A DNA stretch of 64,000 bases from Alkalihalobacillus sp. FSL W8-0930 (GCA_037965595.1 CP150183.1:1674001-1738000); one strand, 5' to 3'. Shown: positions 51,886-60,847, numbered from the stretch's first letter. The notes: generated by a model not told the origin, from the letters alone. Program-made: numbers and translations.

Positions 51886-51898
51886 GAGGAGAGAGCAC

Positions 51899-52165
51899 AT
51901 GACTCAAAACCGAGATTCATCGTTCTTTGACCAGATTCAAAAGAATACGAAGGTTCGACCTGATGAACTATTAAAACTAGCAAACTCTGTAAGCAAATCA
52001 AACTTAAAAGATGAAGCAACTGTTCGTCAATTAATTCATCAAGTGTCTCAGCTAGCAGGTAAACCCGTTTCAAAAGAAAAAGAAGATCAGCTTGTTCAGG
52101 CCATTATTAAAAACAACGTACCTGCTGATTTTGCTTCCCTTTCAAAAATGTTTAATAAAAAATAG
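51899..52165 (+). CDS. spoVIF: stage VI sporulation protein F
   Basis: An 88-residue SpoVIF (YjcC) homolog: NxxFFDQIQKNTKV, ELLKLANSVSKSNLKDEATVRQLIHQVSQLAG and a FASLSKMFNKK ending match the family. In B. subtilis SpoVIF is a sigma-K mother-cell protein needed for GerR-dependent coat assembly and stability. The candidate sigma-K promoter directly upstream agrees. In B. subtilis it is elsewhere (yjcC), not between gpsA and yphE. GGAGGAGAGAG precedes the ATG. Confidence 0.87.
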   Translation: MTQNRDSSFFDQIQKNTKVRPDELLKLANSVSKSNLKDEATVRQLIHQVSQLAGKPVSKEKEDQLVQAIIKNNVPADFASLSKMFNKK

Positions 52166-52262
52166 CACTCCGTTAGGCATATGCTCGAGCACAACCATGA
52201 GTCGTGCATATACTTGTAAGGAACACAAATATAGGGCTAACACATTAGGGTTTTGTCATGAG

Positions 52263-52291
52263 TCGGAGAAAGGCCCCACTTTCTCCGATTT
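52263..52291 (+). terminator. hairpin after spoVIF
   Basis: TCGGAGAAAG and CTTTCTCCGA form a ten-pair stem with a GCCCCA loop, followed by TTTAATTAATAA. A weak T tract but a strong stem. The 175 bases between spoVIF and yphE hold nothing else I can support, apart from a 10-base palindrome TGCTCGAGCA near 52182. Confidence 0.55.
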
Positions 52292-52340
52292 AATTAATAA
52301 CGTGGACAAGCTTAAGTGAAGTCTACCTAGGAGGAAAAGA

Positions 52341-52541
52341 ATGTCTCAAGCCATGCTTCATATGTACATCTCTTTTGCTGGAATGATTTTGATGTTTGTT
52401 TCTGCTGGACTCGCTCTTTTTAGTCGAACGAAATTAAAGGGAATCATTCAAAAGCTTGTTTTGTCCATTTCATTTATTTGTTTAATGGTTTCCGGAATTA
52501 TTGTTTTTTATATTGTAGTAGGGGGACCAACTTCAAGCTAA
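52341..52541 (+). CDS. yphE: YphE (DUF2768) small membrane protein
   Basis: A 66-residue protein with two membrane helices (MYISFAGMILMFVSAGLALF and VLSISFICLMVSGIIVFYIVV) separated by SRTKLKG, matching DUF2768/YphE of B. subtilis in size, topology and place. Function unknown. AGGAGG precedes the ATG by a good distance. Followed by yphF. Confidence 0.83.
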   Translation: MSQAMLHMYISFAGMILMFVSAGLALFSRTKLKGIIQKLVLSISFICLMVSGIIVFYIVVGGPTSS

Positions 52542-52552
52542 GGAGGAGGTAC

Positions 52553-53287
52553 ATGATGAAACAACTTTTGAAAGCGTTGTTTTTGGGGAGTCTCCTTTTA
52601 CTTACAGGGTGCTTTTATCCCCAAAATGAGCGACAAGCTTCTAAAGCAGCTTATTTGGATCAATTGGCTTCGGTTCAATCAGCTGTTGACTCGTTTCAAG
52701 AGGATACGGCTGTCCTGCCAATCCAAACCTTTGATGAACATACACCTACATATCAACGCTACGTCATTGACTTTAGACAACTAGTGCCAAGGTATATGCA
52801 GGAGCCACCAGGTACTGCCTTTGAAAATGGGGGAATGTATCAATACACACTTGTTAATGTTGAAGAGAATCCAACCGTTAAACTAATTGATTTAAACTCG
52901 TTGAAGACCATTCAAGAACTAACAAGTCGATTGAATAACTATCGGTCACAGCATACATATGCACCTGTTAAAGACATTGCGGCAGATGGACTATTCGAAA
53001 TTGACTTTGAAAAGCTATCATACAAAGAAGAACCGGTGATTATAAGCCCTTATTCTGGTAACAGTCTTCCTTTTCTTTACTCAAATACAGGTGAGCTTGT
53101 CATTGATTATGCCAGTGATATTAATATACGCCTTAATGATCTGGATGAAGTGAATACAGATGAGGATTTGCGTCCGTTGTTATATGAGGAAGCTCCGTTT
53201 GTTCCATTTCATTCGGTACCTTATACATTGTCTGAATCAGGAGAACCTGAGCTAAATCCATCGTTTGAAGCCGAAGAAAATAATTAA
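52553..53287 (+). CDS. yphF: YphF-like lipoprotein
   Basis: A 244-residue lipoprotein: signal peptide with lipobox LTGC (Cys about 20), then an alpha/beta extracytoplasmic domain. Homologous by position and type to B. subtilis YphF, a protein of unknown function upstream of spoIVA. ATG 52553 (a tandem ATGATG) follows AAGGAGGAGG; the longer open frame upstream runs through yphE in another frame and is not credible. Confidence 0.82.
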   Translation: MMKQLLKALFLGSLLLLTGCFYPQNERQASKAAYLDQLASVQSAVDSFQEDTAVLPIQTFDEHTPTYQRYVIDFRQLVPRYMQEPPGTAFENGGMYQYTLVNVEENPTVKLIDLNSLKTIQELTSRLNNYRSQHTYAPVKDIAADGLFEIDFEKLSYKEEPVIISPYSGNSLPFLYSNTGELVIDYASDINIRLNDLDEVNTDEDLRPLLYEEAPFVPFHSVPYTLSESGEPELNPSFEAEENN

Positions 53288-53306
53288 ATAGAAAATGTTC
53301 TATTTC

Positions 53307-53352
53307 GCCCCTCCATTAGATATATATACGGTAATGGAAGGGGCATTTTTTT
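53307..53352 (+). terminator. terminator of yphEF
   Basis: GCCCCTCCATTA (53307-53318) pairs with TAATGGAAGGGGC (53332-53344) with one bulge; a run of seven T's follows. Confidence 0.9.
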
Positions 53353-53414
53353 GTTGGTCGGGCTCCCCTTCCCGAAAAAGAGTGGACCGTTTAAGTGGAA
53401 ATCCAAAAAGTAGA

Positions 53415-53443
53415 TCATATTTTTGGGACAACGCTCATAGCAT
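53415..53443 (+). promoter_or_regulatory. sigma-E promoter of spoIVA
   Basis: TCATATTT at 53415 fits KMATATTT exactly; CATAGCAT at 53436 fits CATACAnT at most positions; 13 bases between. B. subtilis spoIVA is sigma-E controlled. Confidence 0.7.
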
Positions 53444-53510
53444 GAACTATGTGAGGATTTCAAGCGCAAATGGGAGCACTCTTATATTGAAATGATCGGG
53501 AGGGGATCAC

Positions 53511-54989
53511 GTGGAAAAAGTCGACATCTTTAAGGATATTGCAGAACGCACAGGCGGAGACATTTATCTAGGTGTAGTTGGTGCCGTTCGTACAGGTAAA
53601 TCGACGTTTATTAAGAAATTTATGGAGCTTGTTGTTTTGCCGAATATTGAAAATGAGTCAGAGAAAGTAAGGGCTCAGGATGAACTGCCACAATCGGCAG
53701 CAGGAAAGACCATCATGACTACAGAACCGAAGTTTGTCCCAAATCAAGCGGTCTCCATCCATGTTGGTGATGGATTAGATGTAAATATTCGCTTAGTGGA
53801 TTGTGTTGGATACGCTGTACCCGGTGCCAAGGGATACGAGGATGAGAATGGCCCTAGAATGATTAACACGCCTTGGTATGAAGAACCGATTCCTTTTCAA
53901 GAGGCTGCTGAAATTGGAACGCGTAAAGTCATTCAAGAACACTCAACACTTGGTGTAGTCATTACGAGTGACGGAACCATTGGAGACATTCCACGTTACG
54001 ATTATGTTGAATCCGAAACTAGAGTGATTGAAGAGTTAAAAGAAGTTGGTAAACCATTTATCATGGTTGTAAACAGTGTGAGACCTTACCACCCGGAAAC
54101 GGAAAAGCTTCGCGCTCAATTAGCCGAAGAACATGACATTCCAGTCTTATCAATGAGTATTGAAAGCATGACTGATCAGGATATTCAGAATGTGCTGCGT
54201 GAAGTGTTGTTTGAATTCCCAGTTCATGAGGTAAATGTCAATCTTCCAAGCTGGGTCATGGTTCTTCATCAAGACCATTGGCTGCGCCAAAGCTATGAGG
54301 AATCCGTTCGTGAAACAGTTAAAGACATAAAGAGATTACGAGATGTAGACCGGGTGGTTGGTCATTTTACGGAATTTGACTTTATTGATGACGCTAGACT
54401 TGCGGGTATTGAAATGGGTCATGGTATAGCAGAAATTGATCTTTATGCACCAGATACTCTTTATGATGAAGTGCTAAAAGAGGTTGTCGGTGTAGAAATT
54501 CGTGGAAAAGACCATTTGCTATCATTGATGCAGGAATTTGCACATGCGAAGTCAGAGTATGATCAAGTTTCAGATGCGCTTCAAATGGTCAAACAAACAG
54601 GATATGGGATTGCCGCTCCGGCATTATCTGATATGAGCCTCGATGAGCCAGAAATCATCCGTCAGGGCGCACGATTTGGCGTCAGGTTAAAAGCTGTTGC
54701 CCCCTCTATTCATATGATTAAGGTTGACGTTGAATCTGAATTTGCCCCGATTATCGGTACAGAAAAGCAAAGTGAGGAGCTCGTCAGATATTTAATGCAG
54801 GATTTTGAAGAAAATCCACTGTCTATCTGGAATTCAGACATTTTTGGTCGCTCCTTAAATTCAATCGTTCGAGAAGGGATTTCTGCGAAGCTATCACTCA
54901 TGCCTGAGAATGCTCGTTACAAATTAAAAGAAACACTTGAACGAATTATTAACGAAGGTTCAGGTGGACTGATTGCGATCATCCTATAA
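53511..54989 (+). CDS. spoIVA: stage IV sporulation protein A (spore coat ATPase)
   Basis: A 492-residue protein that forms the basement layer of the spore coat. N-terminal TRAFAC-type ATPase domain with Walker A GAVRTGKSTFIKKF (about residues 23-36), the sensor region AAGKTIMTTEPKF, and DCVGYAVPG; a middle domain; and a C-terminal domain ending GLIAIIL used for polymerisation and SpoVM binding. Length equals B. subtilis SpoIVA (492). GTG 53511 after GGGAGGGG. Confidence 0.97.
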   Translation: MEKVDIFKDIAERTGGDIYLGVVGAVRTGKSTFIKKFMELVVLPNIENESEKVRAQDELPQSAAGKTIMTTEPKFVPNQAVSIHVGDGLDVNIRLVDCVGYAVPGAKGYEDENGPRMINTPWYEEPIPFQEAAEIGTRKVIQEHSTLGVVITSDGTIGDIPRYDYVESETRVIEELKEVGKPFIMVVNSVRPYHPETEKLRAQLAEEHDIPVLSMSIESMTDQDIQNVLREVLFEFPVHEVNVNLPSWVMVLHQDHWLRQSYEESVRETVKDIKRLRDVDRVVGHFTEFDFIDDARLAGIEMGHGIAEIDLYAPDTLYDEVLKEVVGVEIRGKDHLLSLMQEFAHAKSEYDQVSDALQMVKQTGYGIAAPALSDMSLDEPEIIRQGARFGVRLKAVAPSIHMIKVDVESEFAPIIGTEKQSEELVRYLMQDFEENPLSIWNSDIFGRSLNSIVREGISAKLSLMPENARYKLKETLERIINEGSGGLIAIIL

Positions 54990-54994
54990 CGTTG

Positions 54995-55029
54995 AAAAGG
55001 AACTCTTTAAAGAGTTCCTTTTTGCTTTT
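54995..55029 (+). terminator. terminator of spoIVA
   Basis: AAAGGAACTCTTT and AAAGAGTTCCTTT form a long uninterrupted hairpin with a T-rich tail. Confidence 0.9.
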
Positions 55030-55051
55030 GTTAAGCCAAATATGCTAAGAT
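55022..55051 (+). promoter_or_regulatory. candidate promoter of mtrB
   Basis: TTGCTT at 55022, 18 bases, extended -10 TGCTAAGAT ending at 55051, overlapping the tail of the spoIVA terminator. Confidence 0.4.
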
Positions 55052-55108
55052 TTACAGCAGAATAGCGTTTAAACGGGCGTCGTTTAAGCAGAGTCAGGAG
55101 CGATTAAG

Positions 55109-55333
55109 ATGGGTAACGAAAAAGATTATATTGTCATTAAAGCAAAAGAGAACGGAGTAACAGTGATTGGTCTTACACGTGGAACAGATACAAGGTTTCA
55201 TCACTCCGAAAAGCTAGATAAAGGGGAAGTATTAGTAGCTCAGTTTACTGATCATACGTCTGCCATTAAAGTACGAGGCAAAGCGGAGATTCAAACCACT
55301 CATGGCGATGTTACCTCAGGGCAAGAAGACTAA
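55109..55333 (+). CDS. mtrB: trp RNA-binding attenuation protein TRAP
   Basis: A 74-residue TRAP subunit: [20 protein letters not shown], tryptophan-pocket residues in [25 protein letters not shown], and the RNA-binding KVRGKAEI (Lys/Lys/Arg triad). Eleven subunits bind tryptophan and (G/U)AG repeats to attenuate trp genes. In B. subtilis folE (mtrA) and hbs lie between spoIVA and mtrB; both are missing here, so mtrB stands alone before hepS. Confidence 0.94.
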   Translation: MGNEKDYIVIKAKENGVTVIGLTRGTDTRFHHSEKLDKGEVLVAQFTDHTSAIKVRGKAEIQTTHGDVTSGQED

Positions 55334-55433
55334 TAGAAAAGCTCGATAGGTAAAGTCGGGTCATGCATGGTTGGGACATAAAGACTATGCTATACTGAAA
55401 TTATGAATTTGTTATACACTGGAGGATATATAC

Positions 55434-56219
55434 ATGGTGAATCCCAGCCACCTAGCCAAAGAAGTAACAGCAATTATAGAGAAATTTAACCAACTCACTT
55501 ATCATCCCTATATAGAGAAATACATTCCATCTGTAGGCATTGATGATGAGAAATGTCGTTTGTTTTATGCATCTTTGTCGAAAAAAACGTCTAAAGAGGA
55601 TGCGTTTGTCATTACGTTATGCGCGATGCTTGTTCAAGCAGCGCTTGATGTACATGAAGAAGTTACACTTCATCCGGTCCACTCAGACGATGCTAGAAAA
55701 AACCGTCAATTACACGTGCTAATTGGAGATTATTATAGTAGTTTATATTATTACTTACTTGCCGGTGCTGATCATGTGCCATTAACGCGTCTCTTTAGTC
55801 ACACGCTTCAAGAGATTAATGAACAAAAAATGAACGTGTACGAGGTTCATCATGCTGATTACGTGGAAATGGCTGATCATGTGAGATTCATTGAATCCGG
55901 GTTATATGGGAAGCTTCTTGAGCAATTCGAGCTATCAGAGGATAAAGAGATTTTTGAAAAACTCTTTTTCTACAAACGGTTTATGGACGAATGGAATAAA
56001 TGGACCGGTGACCAAGACTCAAGCTTAATTCGAACATTCCTTAAGCATACAGACGTCTCGCGGCAACAGGATGCGTTACTTCAAAAGCAGGACGAGCTAC
56101 GTTCTTCTATTCAAGAATTATACGTAAGCCATTCTGACTTTACTGATCATATTGATCAATTTCTAAGTGAGGCCATTCCGTCTGCTCCTATAGAGGAAAT
56201 GGAAAGAAAGGTGAGATAG
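55434..56219 (+). CDS. hepS: heptaprenyl diphosphate synthase component I
   Basis: A 261-residue all-helical HepS homolog, the non-catalytic subunit that pairs with HepT to set a C35 product for menaquinone-7. Recognisable: ALDVHEEV near residue 80, RQLHVLIGDYYSSLYYYLLAG near 104. ATG 55434 after GGAGGA; an extended -10 TGCTATACT lies at 55388-55396. Its stop is followed immediately by the menG ATG. The rest of the quinone genes run head to tail behind it. Confidence 0.87.
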   Translation: MVNPSHLAKEVTAIIEKFNQLTYHPYIEKYIPSVGIDDEKCRLFYASLSKKTSKEDAFVITLCAMLVQAALDVHEEVTLHPVHSDDARKNRQLHVLIGDYYSSLYYYLLAGADHVPLTRLFSHTLQEINEQKMNVYEVHHADYVEMADHVRFIESGLYGKLLEQFELSEDKEIFEKLFFYKRFMDEWNKWTGDQDSSLIRTFLKHTDVSRQQDALLQKQDELRSSIQELYVSHSDFTDHIDQFLSEAIPSAPIEEMERKVR

Positions 56220-56930
56220 ATGGGGCAACAAACAAAGGAAGAACGAGTTCACGAAGTTTTTGAATCGATCTCCACTCAATACGACCGAATGAATTCAGTC
56301 ATTAGTCTCCAGCTTCATAAGGTGTGGCGCAAGGATGTCATGAAATTAATGAACGTAAAACCAGGAGATGCTTCACTTGATGTATGCTGCGGAACAGCCG
56401 ACTGGACGATTGCTCTTGGACAAGCAGCAGGTGCGAATGGGAGAACGGAAGGGTTAGATTTTAGTCAGAATATGCTTGATGTCGGTCAAAAAAAGCTAGA
56501 AGACAACGATCTTACGTACATAAAGCTTCACCACGGAAATGCAATGGAACTCCCATTTGAAGATAATCAGTTTGATTATGTAACAATCGGTTTTGGACTA
56601 CGTAATGTACCAGACTATCTTCAAGTGTTAAAAGAAATGGAGCGAGTTGTTAAACCTGGTGGAATGGTTGTTTGTCTGGAGACTTCAAATCCAACAATGC
56701 CTGTATACAAACAAGTCTATCAATTATATTTTAGACATCTGATGCCTCTTGCCGGTCGAATTTTTGCAAAAAGTCATAAGGAGTATTCATGGCTACAAGA
56801 ATCCACTCAAACATTTCCATCAAAGCAAGAATTAGCTGGGTTGTTTCAAGAAGCAGGATTAGCGAATGTAACGTATAAGAGCTACTCAGGTGGAGCGGCA
56901 GCGGTGCATTATGGAAGAAAGAGTAAGTGA
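56220..56930 (+). CDS. menG: demethylmenaquinone methyltransferase
   Basis: A 236-residue MenG/UbiE methyltransferase: [24 protein letters not shown] motif [42 protein letters not shown], and the C-terminal [20 protein letters not shown] and [11 protein letters not shown]. It performs the last step of menaquinone synthesis by either pathway. GAAAGGTGAG precedes the ATG, adjacent to hepS. Confidence 0.95.
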   Translation: MGQQTKEERVHEVFESISTQYDRMNSVISLQLHKVWRKDVMKLMNVKPGDASLDVCCGTADWTIALGQAAGANGRTEGLDFSQNMLDVGQKKLEDNDLTYIKLHHGNAMELPFEDNQFDYVTIGFGLRNVPDYLQVLKEMERVVKPGGMVVCLETSNPTMPVYKQVYQLYFRHLMPLAGRIFAKSHKEYSWLQESTQTFPSKQELAGLFQEAGLANVTYKSYSGGAAAVHYGRKSK

Positions 56931-56993
56931 TTAGTAGAGTATAGATAAACGTGGTCGTTGTTGTCCGCGCAAGAAGAGTTAGGAGCAGATATT

Positions 56994-57860
56994 GTGATAC
57001 GAAAGTTAAAGATCATTCTTGAAATGATCAAGTTTGAGCATACGGTGTTTGCACTGCCGTTTGCATTTATGGGTACGATTCTAGGGAGTTTAATCATTAA
57101 TGATCGCTTTCCACTTTGGACGGATTGGATCTGGATTATTGTCGCTATGTTTGGGGCAAGAAGTGCAGCGATGTCTCTTAATCGTTTAATTGACGAAAAG
57201 ATTGATCGGCATAATCCGCGGACTGCCGATCGTGCCATTCCAGCAGGGTTAGTGTCAAAGGTTGAAGTATTGGTCTTTATTGTAGCATCATTCGCTTTAC
57301 TTATTATAGCTGCCTTCCAGTTAAATCCGTTAGCAGTTATCTTTTTACCATTAGCGGTTTTTCTATTAGTATTCTATTCTTATACAAAACGATTCACTTG
57401 GGCTTGTCATATCGTACTTGGTTTAACGATCGGATTTGCGCCACTTGGTGGTTGGATTGCTGTAACTGGTGAGATTACTTGGGTAGCGATCGTCTTATAC
57501 TTTGCTGTAGCCTTTTGGCTTGCAGGCTTTGACACCGTGTATGCAACACAAGATGCTGATTATGACCGAGAGCGAGGGTTATACTCAATTCCTAGTCGAT
57601 TTGGTGTAGCTAAGGCTTTAATCATTGCTAGAGGCTTTCACGTGGTAAGCTTTTTCCTGTTTCTAGCCCTGTTTTTTATGACAGGTTTACTAGGATGGCT
57701 TTATTTAGTTGGTGTGGTCATAGCTGGTGGGATGATGATTTATCAGCATGCACTCGTATCCAAGGATGATTTATCAAGAGTGATGTTTGCCTTCTTTCCA
57801 ATGAACGGAACATTAAGTGTTGTCATGTTTCTCTTTACGCTAGGAGACATCTTCTTATGA
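56994..57860 (+). CDS. mqnP: UbiA-like prenyltransferase of futalosine pathway (MqnP type)
   Basis: A 288-residue membrane prenyltransferase with about eight helices. Asp-rich motifs: NRLIDEKIDRHNPRTADRAIPAG (N/DxxxD type) and DTVYATQDADYDRERGLYSIP. Its C-terminal context with ubiX and mqnA fits the enzyme that prenylates 1,4-dihydroxy-6-naphthoate (MqnP) rather than MenA. GTG 56994 is chosen since AGGAG lies eight bases before and the family begins IRKLK; a TTG at 56958 is possible. Overlaps ubiX by four bases. Confidence 0.86.
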   Translation: MIRKLKIILEMIKFEHTVFALPFAFMGTILGSLIINDRFPLWTDWIWIIVAMFGARSAAMSLNRLIDEKIDRHNPRTADRAIPAGLVSKVEVLVFIVASFALLIIAAFQLNPLAVIFLPLAVFLLVFYSYTKRFTWACHIVLGLTIGFAPLGGWIAVTGEITWVAIVLYFAVAFWLAGFDTVYATQDADYDRERGLYSIPSRFGVAKALIIARGFHVVSFFLFLALFFMTGLLGWLYLVGVVIAGGMMIYQHALVSKDDLSRVMFAFFPMNGTLSVVMFLFTLGDIFL

Positions 57861-58459
57861 GTTCCCAGGGTCCGTACATCGTTGGAATGACAGGTGCAAG
57901 CGGAGCTATTTATGGAATCAGACTGGTTCAAGAGCTACTCCGAACGCAACATGATGTTCACCTTGTGTTAACAGAAGCAACCTGGCAAGTGTTTCAAGCA
58001 GAGATGAAGTTGGATATAACGGACCGAGATCAAGTGATAAACGAATTATTTAATAAACATCAAGAGAACTTACATGTGTATGATCTTCATAATTATGCCG
58101 CTCCGATTGCTAGCGGCTCTTTCCGAACAAAAGGAATGGTTGTTATTCCATGTTCCATGGGGTCTCTTTCTGGAATGGCAATTGGAGCTTCAGGTAATCT
58201 CATTGAACGGGCCGCTGACGTAATGCTAAAAGAAAGGCGTCCATTGGTGATTGTTCCTAGAGAAACACCTCTTCACCAAATTCAACTTGAGAATATGCTG
58301 ACGCTTTCAAAAGCAGGAGCAACGATATTACCAGCCATGCCTGGATTTTATCACAACCCAACGACAATGGATGAACTCATTGATTTTGTGGTAGGTAAAG
58401 CGTTAGACGTGTTGGGCGTAGAGCATGAATTGTTTAAAAGGTGGGGAAGTGAATCATGA
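57857..58459 (+). CDS. ubiX: UbiX-type flavin prenyltransferase
   Basis: A 200-residue flavin prenyltransferase: GMTGASGAIYGIRLVQELL (FMN/nucleotide loop), TKGMVVIPCSMGSLSGMAIGASGNLIERAADVMLKERRPLVIVPRETPLH, all diagnostic. It makes prenyl-FMN for UbiD-type decarboxylases; in the futalosine pathway this supports the decarboxylation of 1,4-dihydroxy-6-naphthoate-derived intermediates (MqnM with MqnL). No UbiD partner is in the window. Overlaps both neighbours by four bases. Confidence 0.92.
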   Translation: MSSQGPYIVGMTGASGAIYGIRLVQELLRTQHDVHLVLTEATWQVFQAEMKLDITDRDQVINELFNKHQENLHVYDLHNYAAPIASGSFRTKGMVVIPCSMGSLSGMAIGASGNLIERAADVMLKERRPLVIVPRETPLHQIQLENMLTLSKAGATILPAMPGFYHNPTTMDELIDFVVGKALDVLGVEHELFKRWGSES

Positions 58460-59298
58460 CACTTCGCATTGGTGAAATTGAGTATGCGAATATTCAACCT
58501 TTTTTTGATAAGCTCGACCGAAAGGGACTCTCAGAAAAGGGATTTCAATTAATAACAGATGTGCCAAGCCAAGTGAACCGTCGTCTTGCAGAAGGCGCCG
58601 TTGATCTTGCTGGAATTTCTTCGTTTTCTTTTGCTCAGCATGCAGATGAATACACGATGCTTCCGGACTTATCCGTTTCTTCAAAAGGCGAAGTTCGTTC
58701 ATTATATTTGTTCTCGAAAGTTCCAATTGAACAGCTTGACGCAAAACGAGTTGCTTTAACAGCGAGTTCAGCGACAACTGTTCATCTTCTAAAAATCATT
58801 TTACGTTCGTTTTATGAGCTTCATGTACAATATGAGACAATGAAGCCGGATCTATCTGTTATGCTCACAACGCATGATGCAGCCTTACTTATTGGTGATG
58901 ATGCGATACGAGCGGCGCGAACGAACACAACTCTTTATCAATATGATCTTGGAACGTTATGGTATGAGCATACTGGCTTACCAATGTCCTATGCAGTGTT
59001 TGCTGTGAGAAATGAGGTCTTATCAACTCATTCAGATGAGCTAGACACCATTTATCAAGCATTCGTACAAAGTAAAATCTTGAGTCATCATAACGACTAC
59101 AAGGACTTATCGAATCGATTTGTCTTAAAACAAGGTGGAACCTTTGACTTTTGGCAATCATATTTTCAGAATTTGTGGTATCATTTTAATGAAGAAAATA
59201 AACGTGGATTATTATATTATTATAAGCTTGCTTATGAGTATGGATTCTTGTCAAAGTCAATTCACTCAATCAGTGTGTGGAGTAAGGTCCACTCCTGA
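58456..59298 (+). CDS. mqnA: chorismate dehydratase MqnA (futalosine pathway)
   Basis: A 280-residue MqnA: LRIGEIEYANIQPFF at the N-terminus, EGAVDLAGISSFSFA, SLYLFSKVPI, LTASSATTVHLLKIIL and ALLIGDDAIRA; the C-terminal YDLGTLWYEHTGLPMSYAVFAVR. It dehydrates chorismate to 3-enolpyruvylbenzoate, the committed step of the futalosine route. Its presence here between menG and hepT indicates that this organism makes menaquinone by futalosine rather than o-succinylbenzoate. ATG overlaps the ubiX stop. Confidence 0.92.
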   Translation: MTLRIGEIEYANIQPFFDKLDRKGLSEKGFQLITDVPSQVNRRLAEGAVDLAGISSFSFAQHADEYTMLPDLSVSSKGEVRSLYLFSKVPIEQLDAKRVALTASSATTVHLLKIILRSFYELHVQYETMKPDLSVMLTTHDAALLIGDDAIRAARTNTTLYQYDLGTLWYEHTGLPMSYAVFAVRNEVLSTHSDELDTIYQAFVQSKILSHHNDYKDLSNRFVLKQGGTFDFWQSYFQNLWYHFNEENKRGLLYYYKLAYEYGFLSKSIHSISVWSKVHS

Positions 59299-59324
59299 TA
59301 TGGCGGGTAGGATAAGGTGAAAGA

Positions 59325-60293
59325 ATGAAACTAGCAGATATCTATGGACATTTTCAAACAGATATTAAAGTCATTGAAAAAGAATTAGAAGAAACCATCC
59401 AAGCAAGGCATGACGTGTTACGAAAAGCCTCAACAGACTTGCTTCATGCAGGTGGAAAGCGTATTCGACCAGTATTTGTGTTACTTGCCGCTAGATTCGG
59501 AAATTATGATATTCATGCATTAAAGCATATTGCGGTATCACTCGAGCTTATCCATATGGCTTCACTTGTACATGATGATGTCATTGATGATGCTGAGCTC
59601 CGTCGTGGACGCAAAACGATTAAGTCGCAGTGGGACAATCGTGTGGCTATGTATGCAGGGGATTATATTTTTGCAAAAGCTGTTCAAACGGCAGCTTATT
59701 TTGACCACCGTTCGATTCATCTCATCATTTCTGATGCTATTATGGAAATGTGTATTGGTGAAGTAGAACAAATTCGTGATCAATTTAATTGGGATCAAAA
59801 CATACGAACGTATTTCCGTAGAATAAAACGAAAGACTGCACTCTTAATTGCTGTTAGCTGCAAGCTAGGAGCCATTGCTGCAGAAACCTCAGATGATATT
59901 CAACGCAGGTTATATCTTTTTGGATATTATGTGGGAATGTCATTTCAAATTACCGATGACATCTTAGACTTTGTTGGTACAATGGAACAGATTGGAAAAC
60001 CAGCAGGCGGTGATTTAAGACAAGGGAATGTTACGCTTCCTGCGTTATATGCCATGCATCACGACCCAGAATTAAAATCAGAGATTGTTCAGACGTTATC
60101 TAAAGATCAGCATCATGCAGACATGGATTCAATCATTAACCGGATTAAAGAATCAGGTGGAATTGAATATGCCGTCTCTGTTAGTGATCAATATCTAGCT
60201 AAAGCGTTTAAGCAATTAGAAGCACTACCTGATGTAGAAGCAAAAACCTATTTCTTGCAACTAGCTGCATACATTGGAAGACGTAAATTCTAA
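59325..60293 (+). CDS. hepT: heptaprenyl diphosphate synthase component II
   Basis: A 322-residue trans-isoprenyl diphosphate synthase: [14 protein letters not shown], first Asp-rich motif [13 protein letters not shown], second [10 protein letters not shown] with the trailing [17 protein letters not shown]. It elongates farnesyl diphosphate with HepS. GATAAGGTG lies before the ATG. Last gene of the quinone run; a terminator follows. Confidence 0.95.
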   Translation: MKLADIYGHFQTDIKVIEKELEETIQARHDVLRKASTDLLHAGGKRIRPVFVLLAARFGNYDIHALKHIAVSLELIHMASLVHDDVIDDAELRRGRKTIKSQWDNRVAMYAGDYIFAKAVQTAAYFDHRSIHLIISDAIMEMCIGEVEQIRDQFNWDQNIRTYFRRIKRKTALLIAVSCKLGAIAAETSDDIQRRLYLFGYYVGMSFQITDDILDFVGTMEQIGKPAGGDLRQGNVTLPALYAMHHDPELKSEIVQTLSKDQHHADMDSIINRIKESGGIEYAVSVSDQYLAKAFKQLEALPDVEAKTYFLQLAAYIGRRKF

Positions 60294-60302
60294 TACTTTG
60301 TG

Positions 60303-60342
60303 AAGAGCCTGTTACTGATATTGTCAATAGCTGGCTCTTTTG
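60303..60342 (+). terminator. terminator of hepT operon
   Basis: AAGAGCC (60303-60309) pairs with GGCTCTT (60333-60339), tail TTTTG. The ndk -35 box lies in its loop. Confidence 0.65.
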
Positions 60343-60349
60343 CTATACT
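60321..60349 (+). promoter_or_regulatory. sigma-A promoter of ndk
   Basis: TTGTCA (60321-60326), 17 bases, extended -10 TGCTATACT ending at 60349. It overlaps the hepT terminator stem. Confidence 0.7.
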
Positions 60350-60403
60350 AATCTATGTAAGCGGATGCAAGATACTTTTTCACAGAGAAGAGAGGGTATA
60401 CAT

Positions 60404-60847
60404 ATGGAGCGTACATACTTAATGGTTAAACCAGATGGTGTACAAAGAGGTTTAATCGGAGAAATCATTTCGCGTTTTGAATCAAAAGGTTTTACATTAG
60501 TGGGCGGAAAATTCAAACAAATTTCAAGAGAACTAGCCGAGACTCATTATGGTGAGCACAAAGAACGTCCTTTTTTTGGAGAACTTGTTGATTTTATTAC
60601 CTCAGGACCAGTATTTGCGATGGTATGGGAAGGTGACAACGTCATCAAATCCTCACGTACATTAGTAGGCGCAACCAACCCAACTGAAGCCGCACCTGGA
60701 ACAATCAGAGGAGATTTTGGTGTTCATGTTGGAATGAACATCATTCATGGCTCTGATTCAGAAGAAAGTGCAAAAAGAGAGATCGATCTCTTTTTCACAA
60801 GTGATGAACTCATTACATATGAAAAAACATTAAAGCAGTGGATTTAA
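60404..60847 (+). CDS. ndk: nucleoside diphosphate kinase
   Basis: A 147-residue enzyme balancing NTP pools through a phosphohistidine: [51 protein letters not shown] and active-site [18 protein letters not shown] 60404 is the family start; GAGAGGG lies just upstream and the frame extends 13 codons earlier without support. Confidence 0.96.
   Translation: MERTYLMVKPDGVQRGLIGEIISRFESKGFTLVGGKFKQISRELAETHYGEHKERPFFGELVDFITSGPVFAMVWEGDNVIKSSRTLVGATNPTEAAPGTIRGDFGVHVGMNIIHGSDSEESAKREIDLFFTSDELITYEKTLKQWI

Noticed and set aside
52197-52319. 40-codon Cys/His-containing frame between spoVIF and yphE
   Set aside because: No ribosome site, and it covers a ten-pair hairpin that looks like the spoVIF terminator.
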